DNA of 64,000 nucleotides. Source: Closterium sp. NIES-65 (Eukaryota; Streptophyta; Zygnematophyceae; Desmidiales; Closteriaceae). The translations under genes were made by a program, and so were the position numbers. Location of the stretch: NCBI GenBank assembly GCA_948144175.1, contig CANXME010002275.1, positions 4,525,001 through 4,589,000 of the forward strand. Reading direction: 5' to 3'. Below are positions 11,985-23,300 of this stretch, one piece after another (position 1 is the stretch's first letter; every line of letters begins with the position of its first letter). The notes beneath the pieces are model-generated. The model saw only the letters and a program-made list of their open reading frames with translations. It ran no database searches and had not been told where the DNA came from.

Positions 11985-12660
11985 CCCTCCTTCCCCCCCC
12001 CTGTTTCTCCTCCCTTCCCTCCTACCTCCCACCCCCCCTCCTCCCCCCCCCCTCCCCCTGTATCCCCTCCTTTCCCCCCCTACTTTCCCCCCCTACTTTC
12101 CCTCCATTCCGCCCTTGCTTCCCCTCCTTTCCCTCCAAACCCCCCACTGTATCCCCTCCTTTTCCCCCCTGCTGTTCCTCCTTTCTGCCTCTGCTTCCCC
12201 TCCTTTCCCCACCTTGCTTCCCCTCCTTTCCCCCCCGTGCTTCCCCTTCTTTCCCCCACTGCTTCCCCTCCTTTCCCCCACTGCTTCGCCTTCTTTCCTC
12301 CCCTGTATACCCTCCTGTCCCCCCCTGCATCCCCTCCTTTCCGCCGCTGCTTCCCCTCCTTTCCCTCCTACCCCCCCCCTGTATCCCCTCCTTTCACCCC
12401 CTGCATCCCGTCCTTTCTGCCCCTGCTTCCCCTCCTTTCCCCCCCTGCTTTCCCTCCATTACACCCCTGCTTCCCCTCCCTTCCCTCCAAACCCCCCACT
12501 GTATCCCCTCCTTCCCCCCCCTGCATCCCCTCCTTTTCTTCCCTGCTGTTCCTCCTTTCCGCCCCTTGCTTCCCCTCCTGTCCCCCCTGTGCTTCCCCTG
12601 CTTTCCCCTGCTGCTTCCCCTCCTTTTCCCCACTGCATCCCTCCTTTCCCCCCTGCTAGC
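11985..12660 (+). repeat. Pyrimidine-rich minisatellite (CCCCTCCTTTCC...)
   Basis: About 680 bp of nearly pure C/T on the plus strand, built from imperfect units of the form CCCCTGCTTCCCCTCCTTTC with inserts such as CCACTGTATCCCCTCC. It is open in several frames on both strands only because stops need A-containing words that are absent. The proline/serine-rich plus-strand frames and the glycine/lysine-rich minus-strand frames should not be taken as genes. Confidence 0.85.
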
Positions 12661-13516
12661 ACATCGTTCCTACCTGACTTGAGGTCACTCCTCCCCACCC
12701 TTCCTTCCGATCTCTCCTGCCTTACACGCCATCTCATGTCTCTTCCTTCCCAACACCCTTATGATCCTCATCATCTGCCCTCTTCACCTTCGCTTTTCCC
12801 GACCCTTCCATCCCATCCCCCCTCTTCTCCCTTTCATCTCCCTTCCAACACACCTGTCAAGACACTAGCGTATGCGCTGCCAGTAGTGCAGGCACTGGCA
12901 GGGCGTGTGCTGCGGTGAGTCAGAGCGGTGGTGGTGTTGCCCACTCGAGACCATCTCTCACCTACCTCGACTCACTTACCCAGCTGATGTTTAACCATCA
13001 ACTTGTCTTTTTGCCCAACACACAATCCCGCTCTTCCTCTCTCCCCCTCCTCGCCCCCAACCGTGCCATTCTGCCTACTCCAGCAGGTGAAACACGTGTT
13101 TGACACCATGGCGCTAGCTGTCGGCCTCTCAGTGGCTCTCATCAACGGCCAATCATCGCTCGCTGACGAGGCAATCCACCGGAGGGGCCCTTCACATCTC
13201 CACTCCCTGCCTGCTAATTGGTAGTGTTGAAACAGGGCAGCAGATGCAAGCAGAGGCGCAGCTAGTAGTGGATGGTGCTCACAACCTTTGTATAGACTCG
13301 TGTGCATTGTATGAGTAGTATGTTACTGCTAGAGATATTTGTCACAAAGCCTGCTATGTGCTACCACGATTTAAGCAGTGCAGATTAATCATCCAAGATG
13401 CATGGACAGTGAAGGTGTCACATCACATACAGGGAGAAAGAAATATGTTCTTGCTAAGATGAATACTGCACGGATCTATTGACCTTTCTCTAGCTGATTT
13501 GACATGAGATGATGGC
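12661..13516 (+). other. Unassigned stretch with a possible exon shard
   Basis: Two short pieces look exon-like. One is 12850-12916, ending at a GTGAGT donor; the other is 13087-13224, preceded by a CCTACTCCAGCAG acceptor and reading VKHVFDTMALAVGLSVALI. The splice phases of the two do not fit each other, so no gene can be assembled. No domain is recognised in either. Nothing else stands out up to 13516. Confidence 0.25.
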
Positions 13517-14390
13517 GTGAGGCGAGATGATGGGGAGGGAGAGAAGGTAGGGAAGGGAGAGAAGGGAGGGGAGGGAGAGAAGGGAGGGAAGGGAGAGAAG
13601 GGAGGGAAGGGAGAGAAGGGATGGGAGGGAGAGAAAGGAGGGGAGGGAGAGAAGGGAGGGGAGGGAGAGAAGGGAGGGGAGGGAGAGAAGGGAGGGAAGG
13701 GAGAGAAGGGAGGGAAGAGAGAGAAGGGAGGGAAGGGAGAGAAGGGAGGGAAGGGAGAGAAGGGAGGGGAGGGAGAGAAGGGAGGGAAGGGAGAGAAGGG
13801 AGGGAAGGGAGAGAAGAGAGGGAAGGGAGAGAAGGGAGGGAAGGGAGAGAAGGGAGGGAAGGGAGAGAAGGGAGGGGAGGGAGAGAAGGGAGGGGAGGGA
13901 GAGAAGGGAGGGAAGGGAGAGAAGGGAGGGAAGGGAGGGAAGAGAGGGAAGGGAGGGAAGGGAGGGAAGGGAGGGAAGGGAGAGAAGGGAGGGAAGGGAG
14001 AGAAGGGAGGGAAGGGAGAGAAGGGAGGGAAGGGAGAGAAGGGAGGGGAGGGAGAGAAGGGAGGGGAGGGAGAGAAGGGAGGGGAGGGAGAGAAGGGAGG
14101 GAAGGGAGAGAAGGGAGGGAAGGGAGGGGAGGGAGAGAAGGGAGGGGAGGGAGAGAAGGGAGGGGAGGGAGAGAAGGGAGGGGAGGGAGAGAAGGGAGGG
14201 AAGGGAGAGAAGGGAGGGAAGGGAGAAAGGGAGGGAAGGGAGAGAAGGGAGGGAAGGGAGAGAAGGGAGGGAAGGGAGAGAAGGGAGGGAAGGGAGGGAA
14301 GGGAGGGAAGGGAGGGAAGGGAGGGAAGGAAGGGAAGGGAGGGAAGGGAGGGAAGGGAGAGAAGGGTGGGAAGGGAGAGAAGGGAGGAGG
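13517..14390 (+). repeat. Purine minisatellite (GGGAGAGAAGGGAGGGAA)
   Basis: About 870 bp of almost pure A/G on the plus strand, made of 9-bp units GGGAGAGAA and GGGAGGGAA/GGGAGGGGA in varying order. It is open in several frames as glycine/glutamate/lysine or, on the other strand, proline/serine/leucine repeats. These are composition effects. Confidence 0.9.
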
Positions 14391-14640
14391 GAGTGGAGAT
14401 GGGGAGGCGGGAATGGGAGATGGGGAGGCGGGAATGGGAGTGGGGAGGCGGGAAGGGGAGATGGGGAGGCGGGAAGGGGAGATGGGGAGGCGGGAAGGGG
14501 AATGGGGAGGCGGGAAGGGGAATGGGAAGGCAGGAAGGGAAAATGGGGAGAGAAGAAACAGTGATGGGGAGGCGGGAATTGGATATAGGGAGGTGGGAAG
14601 GGGAATGGGAAGGCGGGAATGGGAGATGGGCATGCGGAAA
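14391..14640 (+). repeat. GGGGAGGCGGGAA(T) short tandem repeats
   Basis: A transition zone of about 18-bp units such as GGGAGATGGGGAGGCGGGAA. It separates the purine block from the 21-bp array and shares words with both. Confidence 0.7.
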
Positions 14641-15240
14641 GGGGAGAACGGGAGGTGGGAAGGGGAGAACGAGATGCGGAAAGGGGAGAACGGGATGCGG
14701 AAAGGGGAGAACGGGATGCGGAAAGGGGAGAGCGAGAGGCGGGAAGGGGAGAACGGGATGCGGAAAGGGGAGAACGGGATGCGGAAAGGGGAGAACGGGA
14801 TGTGGAAAGGGGAGAACGGGATGCGGAAAGGGGAAAACGGGATGAACGGGATGCGGAAAGGGGAGAACGGGATGCGGAAAGGGGAGAACGGGATGCGGAA
14901 AGGGGAGAACGGGATGCGGTAAGGGGAGAACGGGATGCGAAAAGGGTAGAACGGGATGCGGAAAGGGGAGAACGGGAGGCGGGAAGGGGAGAACGGGATG
15001 CGGAAAGGGGAGAACGGGATGCGGAAAGGGGAGAACGGGATGCGGAAAGGGGAGAACGGGATGCGGAAAGGGGAGAACGGGATGCGGAAAGGGTAGAACG
15101 GGATGCGGAAAGGGGAGAACGGGATGCAGAAAGGGGAGAACGGGATGCGGAAAGGGGAGAACGGGATGCGGAAAGGGGAGAACAGGAGGCGGGAAGGGGA
15201 GAACGGGATGCGGGAAGGGGAGAACGGGACGCGGGAAGGA
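14641..15240 (+). repeat. 21-bp minisatellite (GGGGAGAACGGGATGCGGAAA)
   Basis: About 28 copies of a 21-bp unit, with a minority variant ending AGGCGGGAA. Because 21 is a multiple of three, the plus strand reads as 7-residue repeats (MRKGENG in one frame, ERGERDA in another). No start, splice or domain signal supports a protein. Confidence 0.9.
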
Positions 15241-15480
15241 AGGCGACTCCGCGAGCGGATTTGCGGTGAGGCGACGCCGCTATGGGATATACGGCGAGGC
15301 GACGCCGCGACCAGATTTGCAGCGATTCGACACCGCGGCCGGATTCGCGGCGAGGCGACGCCGCGACCGGATTTGCGGCGAGGCGACGCCGTGAGCGGGG
15401 ATTTGCGGCGAGACGACGCCGGGAGCGGATTTGCGGCGCGGCGACGCCGCGACGGGCGTTGAGGCGAGCCTACGAGGTCG
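15241..15480 (+). repeat. GC-rich short tandem repeats (GCGGCGAGGCGACGCCGCGACCGG type)
   Basis: About eight imperfect units of 24-28 bp built from GATTTGCGGCGAGGCGACGCC. The array directly follows the 21-bp array, so the three arrays form one continuous repeat domain from 13517 to 15480. Confidence 0.75.
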
Positions 15481-16063
15481 AAAGTTGCGATGGGACGAGG
15501 CCGCTACTGTTGGCTCGATGCGGAGGCGATTTGCGGCGAGCGGATTATGCAACGGAGGTCGACTCTAGGCTGCGTGGGGAGGCAACGAGATATCTACTGA
15601 AAGTGGCGACGCCGTGGCGACCAAACAAATGAATGCGTATTCGGCGACGCTGGCTCTGGCAATCTTCGGTGTATGACATAAGCCTAAAAGACGCACATCA
15701 ATGGTGTAGGTCAGATTATTCTAGTAGTGCACGCTAAGAACGCTACTGGAGTGAGCTGTTGCGGGGGGGAACGAATGAGTATACTTTTGCCATCTATAAA
15801 CTTCTGACATTCGAGTGAGCTGGAGGGAGTTGGGGGCAACTCGTTTTTTTTCGAGAGAGAGGTTGGGTGGGCTTGTAATTCGGTAACCACCATGTACCAT
15901 TTATAAAAATTTGGCACTGGCCCTGCCAAAAGTATACTGCTGCTTTAATGAGCTTCTGTTTGTGTTTCCATAAAAAGAAACACTGTATTACAGAAGGACA
16001 TTCTTGATTCAAATTCTATACGACAAACGAATTTATTATTGGCACAAAACTAAGAGACAATAA
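15481..16063. other. Unassigned stretch
   Basis: AT-richer than its surroundings and with no recognised gene. It ends with the TAA that flanks the MITE. Confidence 0.4.
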
Positions 16064-16219
16064 GGGAGGATTCCTGACTTCGGGTCATCCGCTTTTTGAG
16101 TCATCCCAAAATGTGGGATCCAATCGGAAAACTCGAATATCAAGATTGAGGCTTTTCTATTGGATCCAACAATTTCGAATGACTCAAAGAGCGGATGACC
16201 CAAAGTCAGGAATCCGCCC
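16064..16219. mobile_element. MITE with long terminal inverted repeats (Harbinger-like)
   Basis: The left end GGGAGGATTCCTGACTT and the right end (reverse complement GGGCGGATTCCTGACTT) begin inverted repeats of about 43 bp with only a few mismatches, around a centre of about 70 bp. TAA flanks both sides (16061-16063 and 16220-16222), matching the 3-bp TAA/TWA target duplication of PIF/Harbinger elements. It has no coding capacity. Family assignment rests on the duplication and the G-rich terminus only. Confidence 0.75.
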
Positions 16220-16228
16220 TAACATCAA

Positions 16229-16860
16229 TCATTCCCACTCCTGTCTGCTGCACTGCATGCTGGGGGGAAATGACGGAGGTAGTGGCGGGTGAAGCGTACA
16301 GAAGGGCATGAGAAGCGACAACGCTAAGGGATGGGCAAAGGGGAATGTTAGCAGGACAACAAGAGGGGTTAGAACGGGGGAAAGGGTGTGAGTGAAATGG
16401 GAAAGTGAGTGAGTGGGAGAGAGAGCGAGTGGGGAAAAAGGGGTGCACAACGGGGAAAGTGAGTACGGCAGATGGGAAGATAGGTGAGAACAAGGGTAAA
16501 GAGAGGGAGAAGGGGGAAACTGGGGTGAGAAAAAGGAGAACAAGGGGAAAGAGAGGGAGAAGAGGGGAACTGGGGTGAGCAAAAGGGGAACAAGGGTAAA
16601 GAGAGGGAGAAGGAGGGAACTGGGGTGAGCAAAAGGAGAACAAGGGGAAAGAGAGGGAGAAGGGGGGAACTGGGGTGAACAAAAGGGGAACAAGGGGAAA
16701 GAGAGGGAGAAGGGGGGAACTGGGGTGAGCAAAAGTTGAACAAGGGGAAAGAGAGGGAGAAGGGTGGAACTGGGGTGAGCAAAAGAGGAAAGAGAGTGAA
16801 AAGGGGGGAAAGAGAGTAAGTGAAGGGGGAAAGAGAGTGAGAAGGGGAGAAATTGGGAGA
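16229..16860 (+). repeat. Purine-rich block with 50-bp minisatellite
   Basis: Between about 16481 and 16790 a unit containing GGGGAACTGGGGTGAGCAAA recurs exactly every 50 bp (TGGGGTGA at 16521, 16571, 16621, 16671, 16721 and 16771). Flanks are looser GGGAAAGAGAGTGAG repeats. Minus-strand frames read as Ser/Pro/Leu/Phe-rich repeats and are not supported as genes. Confidence 0.85.
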
Positions 16861-17374
16861 GTGATGGAGAATAGCATCACAAAAAACCCGCGTTTCCAAT
16901 CTGGGGGGGTTGGGAACACTTTCGAGGTTGGGTTGTTTGGTTTGCGCGAGGAAACCCTGTTTTCGTCGAAGCTCAGTCTGCTCTTGGTCGCGCGTCAAAA
17001 TTTGGTCACATTGAGTCTGACGCCCTGCACATCGAGCCGCGTCAGATTCTGACCGAGGGTTAGGCCTGGCAAATTCAGGCCAGGGATGCTCCCATTTTAG
17101 GCCTGCTTTGTTAATGTTTGACGAGGCAAATTCGGACCAATTTTGGTCCAATTACAGATTGTTTACAGTTGTGTAGATCATGCTTTGCTCTATGAGACTT
17201 GTTATTTTATTACATGTATATATACAAATTGTAAAACTGATTAACAGAAACCAAAGTAACTTGTGTTACATAACGTCAACAATCTATCCGACGTCTTGTT
17301 TAATCTTGTGTAACTTGTGTTATAAAACATATTTATTTTATAACATGCCTACGCAGATGCATGCTTTCACTACA
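16861..17374. other. Sequence 3' of the transposase gene, no gene seen
   Basis: AT-rich from about 17160 on, so it could hold the 3' untranslated region and the end of the DNA transposon. No clear terminal inverted repeat was found by eye. Confidence 0.35.
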
Positions 17375-20300
17375 CTATCTAAGTTGGTATTTGTTAAGCA
17401 AATAAGCGGTGTCGCTATGAAACGCCTTGATAACGTGGACCTCGCGATAAATCGCATCGACGTTGACCACAACATACTTGGAAAGGGTTGTCGTCCATGC
17501 AAGTCGAGTGCATCCCGTTTTCGCATCCTCGCCCGTTTTGGTCCAGTACCTCACGTACGCCAGCTCCTTTTTGCAACCCCTCTCCTTGGTGTGAAACAGG
17601 AGCAACAACTTCCCATACCATTCAACATCTCCCCCGTCTTGTGCTGTCCCCATGATGGCCACGTCTGAGAACCATGGCCTCGAGTACGAATGGGGGGCAG
17701 CCTTCACAAAGTGTGCAACGCGCGAAAAGTGCTCTCCTTGGGCTGAGAAAATCGCCATTGTTGTGTGCGCCTGCGACAATGCATGAAAACCATCGTTATG
17801 CTTTGGATAACACTCTTATGTCATTAGGGCCGCACCCAAGTTTAGCTAGAAAAAACTGTGGTATCTCCATACCACATCTCAGGGAAGATGGGAGATAGGG
17901 AGGGCAGGAGAAAGTGGTGGATGGGGTTAGGCCGAATGGGGAAGGGTTGGAAGGATGATGGGTATGGGAACGGAGAAGGGGTGCTCCAGCCAGTTTCCAA
18001 GTGGCTAGTGTAGGTGGGTCTCAACAAGGCCAGGGCCAGCCCAGAGGAGCACTCCTGAGGGTCCTTTGCAGGGGGTTGGCTGGAGTGAGGGTGAGGGGGA
18101 TGTAGTGAGTCATGGAGGGAAATTGTGAGGGGGGGAAGGGGGGAGGGGTATTACTTCTTATCTGAGTGGATGGGGAAAGGTGGATGGGTTTGGGAATGGA
18201 AAAGGGGTGCTCCAGCCAGGTTCCTAGGGGGTCGTGCAGGTGGGGACTCAACAGTCCCACTGCCGGCCTAGAGTTGCACCCCTGTGTGTCCCGGGAGGGC
18301 CTAGGCTGGAGTGAGGGAGAGAGGGATGAAGTGGGGCAGGGTGGGAAAGAGAGAAGGGGGCATTATTATGCCCCTTGCTGTTTCTGCAACTCAGATTGCA
18401 GAGTGTTGGGTGCAAGTTGTCTTGCAGAGGTGTTCCCATGCCTTGGAGCTGCCCCCAGGTGGCACATCTGAGGGGAACAAGGAAATAGGGAGAGAGGGCA
18501 GGAGAGAGGGGTGCATTAGAGAAGGGGGAATGGGGAAGGGGAAAGGTGAATGGGTTTGGGAATGGAAAATGGGTGCTCCAGCCAGGTTCCTAGGGGGTCG
18601 TGCAGGTGGGGACTCAACAGCCCCACTGCCGGCCTAGAGTTGCACCCCTGTGTGTCCCGGGAGGGCCTGGGCTGGAGTGAGGGAGAGAGGGATGAAGTGG
18701 GGCAGGGTGGGAAAGAGAGAAGGGGGCATTATTATGCCCCTTGCTGTTTATGCAACTCAGATTGCAGAGTGTTGGGTGCCAGTTGTCTTGCAGAGGTGTT
18801 CCCATGCCTTGGAGCTGCCCCCAGGTGGCACATCTGAGGGGAACAAGGAAATAGGGAGAGAGGGCATGAGAGAGGGGTGCATTAGAGAAGGGGGAATGGG
18901 GAAGGGGAAAGGTGGATGGGTTTGGGAATGGAAAAAGGGTGCTCCAGCCAGGTTCCTAGGGGGTCGTGCAGGTGGGGACTCAACAGCCCCACTGCCGGCC
19001 TAGAGTTGCACCCCTGTGTGTCCCGGGAGGGCCTGGGCTGGAGTGAGGGAGAGAGGGATGAAGTGGGGCAGGGTGGGAAAGAGAGAAGGGGGCATTATTA
19101 TGCCCCTTGCTGTTTCTGCAACTCAGATTGCAGAGTGTTGGGTGCAAGTTGTCTTGCAGAGGTGTTCCCATGCCTTGGAGCTGCCCCCAGGTGGCACATC
19201 TGAGGGGAACAAGGAAATAGGGAGAGAGGGCAGGAGAGAGGGGTGCATTAGAGAAGGGGGAATGGGGAAGGGGAAAGGTGAATGGGTTTGGGAATGGAAA
19301 AAGGGTGCTCCAGCCAGGTTCCTAGGGGGTCGTGCAGGTGGGGACTCAACAGCCCCACTGCCGGCCTAGAGTTGCACCCCTGTGTGTCCCGGGAGGGCCT
19401 GGGCTGGAGTGAGGGAGAGAGGGATGAAGTGGGGCAGGGTGGGAAAGAGAGAAGGGGGCATTATCATGCCCCTTGCTGTTTCTGCAACTCAGATTGCAGA
19501 GTGTTGGGTGCCAATGTCTTGCAGAGGTGTTCCCATGCCTTGGAGCTGCCCCCAGGTGGCACATCTGAGGGGAACAAGGAAATAGGGAGAGAGGGCAAGG
19601 TAGGGGGGTGCATGGGGGTAGGGTGAATGGGGAAGGGGGAAATCCGGTTGATTTGGGATGGTGGATTTGGTGGCTCCAGCCAAGTTCCTTGCAAATTTGG
19701 GTGAACCCTGCACTGGAGTGAGGGAAAGAGGGATGCGATGCAGTGAGGCATTGGAAGAAGAGGGAGGAGGTGGAGGTGGGGGGGTGGGGAGTTGCCATTG
19801 CCTTGGTGGTTAGGGCAACAAATGTCAACAAAGTTGAATTTGCAGTCACGAATGAGCATGGAAGGCAATTCTTACCCGAACCTTGGTGGGCGACAAGTTC
19901 ACCCGTGCAAGTGCCTGCTTGAACTTGGCATGTGCCTTGGGGTGCTGCTCGCTCCACTCTTTCACGAAATCGCTGGGGTGCTTAGTCGCATCCACAGGGT
20001 CCACGGGGAAAAAATAAGATTCCTTGGTCATGACGCGCACGCCTTTTTCAATTGCCTGCAGTGAAAAAGGGCTCACTCATTGCCTGAAAGTACGCTATGG
20101 CTGAAATTTGGCTCGGCCAACATGTGCTCGAATATACTTACCGTTGCCATGGCGGTCTCGTGTTTAGTGTCCGACTCTTCGTCTTCCCACATGCCTAGCC
20201 GTTTTTCATGGTGCTTCATGATTTTCACGTCCACATTTCTCTTATTCGAGCGACGGTAGATTTGCTTCAACAGTGTGCTATGCAAGTGCTCAAAAAAATT

Positions 20301-23300
20301 CGTGCTGTGCTCTTGCACGTAACCGGCTCGTCGAATGGCGGGAACAAAATGTGACATGAGGTGAGTTTTAATGAGGTTCCAGTCGGATGCTTGTTGGGGA
20401 AAGGCTTTCACCAACAGTTTCACCAGCCTGGAGTGTATGGGCAGGCACAAGGAAAGGTTGATGAATATGCGAGGCTACGTACATGCACAAGGCAAGCTCT
20501 CTTGGTTTCTGGTTAAGAGAAAACCAAGAATATGTGTTTAGGGTGGAGTGAGCATACCTTGCTGCCTTCCGCTTCAGCTCTTGTAAAGTGCTCTCCGTGT
20601 GGAGGTCTTTGTTGCACCAAGTATACCAGTCAATGTATGTACGAATCGCCTCCAGTTGTCTCGCATCTAGTATGTCGGCCACCAAAAAAATCAGAACCTA
20701 TGGTGTAGGTTTCATGGTGTATTGGCAATGGCAAGGATCATATGATTATATGAGCAAGTAAAATCATGGCAGAGGAGCATACCGCATAGTTCATGGGTCT
20801 GAAACATAGGTATGCAACAGCATTGACTGAGATATGCAGGGAAGAAGAATGGAGAGGGTTTACGTCACTTTGTACTGCATGATCATTTCACATGATGAGG
20901 TTTGAACGTATGCAATAACATATGCATATTCAACCATGCAACATCAGCCCTACCTGCATCACAGCCATTTAAGGTGCGTGCTACCTGCATCCCACACCTA
21001 CCAGCCATTTAAGGTGCGTCCAACCTGCATCACAGCCCTATGCTCAAATGCTGGGACATTCGCAGTGCTCGAAAAGTACTCCTTATCGGGAAATCGCATC
21101 GTGTTGATGCGTGTAGCTTCACGCAAGTTCTGCAGCCTCCTTGCAGGGGGAAAGTACTGGTGAGGAGTTTTGAAACCCTGATAGGATGACCATCAAGAAA
21201 GATACACACTCCTTACCGCAAATGACAGATACAGCTATTCAGGTTCGAAAAGAACAAAGATGAACCTACGTGTCGAGCTTCTTGAGGGACCTCGGTGACG
21301 CTTTACGGATGCACTTGACAATGTGGTCCAATATTCCGAGATCCGCCATGTGCATGATGTCTGGCAAGAGTGCTAGATATGGGTTCCCCCATGCATGGAC
21401 AGGGATGCCCCATTGCCACAATGCGCACTGCCATACAATGACGTGTAGTGTAGATCTTCACTGAGCAACATAACACAACGACAAAGGCCAACATGCACGT
21501 CCAAGATATATGCTCCCACCATACACAAGGATGAGAGCGAAAACCCAGCACACTAAGGGTTAGGACGACATACCCACGTTTTGAGGTCGATCGCTCTCTC
21601 TTTCTCAAGCATTCTTTATCTTGAACTACGTTGTGCACATTCTGACCTGAAAGTTGTAGGTTGAATATTGTGCCAGTGAAGTATCTTCAGCAGACGCCTC
21701 CATTTGAGTCACCACCCACTGTTGGTGCCCAAGACTCCGAACAGCGTGGTCCATGTTAACAGATGAGAGGCTGTCTTGTCACGGTACGCGTGAAAACGGA
21801 TGATTGCTTGTGTCAACAATGGCCAGCAACAGGAAAGACAAACACGGATTGAGTGCTTACCCGATCAACGTAACAGATGCTGCACGGCTTCGAGCAGCCC
21901 TGGCCAGAAAGGGTGCCTGACAATTTCCCCGATTCAGGGTAGTCAGCAGCCCACCCAAGAAGCATCGGGACCACCTTGCGTTCAACCCCGTGTGGATCTT
22001 TCAATAACACACCACTGCATACGGACGGGTAGCAGCATGGATGGTTGGATTGAAGGACTCGTGGCGGTACACTATCTAAACAGCATGTTCACACAAGTCA
22101 GTCGCTAGAGTGTCATCAATAACGTACCTCTCCTTCACTTGAAGCAAAGGCTCCATTAGTTTTGCCACGCAGACGTTGAATATTTCAGCCTTCAGTTCGG
22201 TGGGCATCCCTTTGGGGGGAATGGGAAGCACCGCTAGCAGTGCATGCCCCATCGGACCCCACCGTTTTAGGAGTGGTATGTTGCCCAGTGTCATCACTAC
22301 TGGATGGGCCATTTTGCGACCGTTACTGCTGAGGTGAGTAACATCGCTGTAGAATATGAGTGCTGCTATCACAACATCAAGGCCTACCATTGCCTGTGGA
22401 CAAATGGAAGTGTTGAAGCAACAAAAGGTGCTGTTGTTAAAAACTGCATGAGATTATTGACTGTTACGCATAACTGTGCGCAAGCTTCAATGACCTCGCA
22501 TATTCAAACCGTAAACGGCATGGTACATACCTGTGCATCGTGCCACCAGGTCCCAGTCTCGGCAGTGGTATAAGCACGCTGCCTAGTATTCGGGTCCACT
22601 TCCCGCTTTGGCTTGAGACGGAAGCCCTCAGCGTTTTCCTTAGCAGACATCATATCCCTCAAGACCTACAAACAGTTCATCATAAAACAGGGCACGAACA
22701 ACGACACATGGAGAGATTTTGAAACCTGCGAGGTGTCGCCACCATTGATAATCTGGAGGTGGGCTGGCCATAATGGGCACATGCCCCATGCTTGCATGTA
22801 TGGCTATAATGGGCTCATTACCCATGCTTGCACGTCTGGCCATAATGGGCTCATTACCCATGCTTGCATGTCTAGCCATAATAGGCTCATTACCCATGCT
22901 TGCATGTCTGGCCATAATGAGCTCATTAGCCATGCTTGCATAGGCTGTCCAGCTTAGTAATGAAGATCATGAGCATGTCGATACAGGCTGCGAGGCAATA
23001 CTAGGATTAGCAGCATGGCACAGCGGCTTGTAAACGACACAAGTGAACATTTATGGGACTCGCAACAAATGTGTGGCAGAGGGCAAATATAAAGTATCAT
23101 GGCAGAAAATCACTGAGTATTAGTTGCCTGGATGGAAAATGTATGAAGGGATTGAAGGTTGCATACATGTTCCATACAAATAGTATCAACTTACGTGAAG
23201 AGGATTTCGGTGCAGCATGACCTGATCAGGGTAGCCCTCAACCACAATTGTTGTGGCCTGGAAGCCACGACCGGTGCTTGCCAAGTACTCGAGGTGCAGC

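Noticed and set aside
12850-13224. Two-exon gene ending in SLHSLPANW-like sequence
   Set aside because: The donor at about 12914 and the acceptor at 13086 have incompatible phases and no family is recognised; kept only as a shard.
13517-14845. 442-residue Gly/Glu/Lys-rich protein
   Set aside because: Purine-only repeat with no stop-forming words; frames on both strands are equally open.
15241-15480. CRISPR-like array
   Set aside because: Units are imperfect and continuous without distinct spacers; it is a GC minisatellite.
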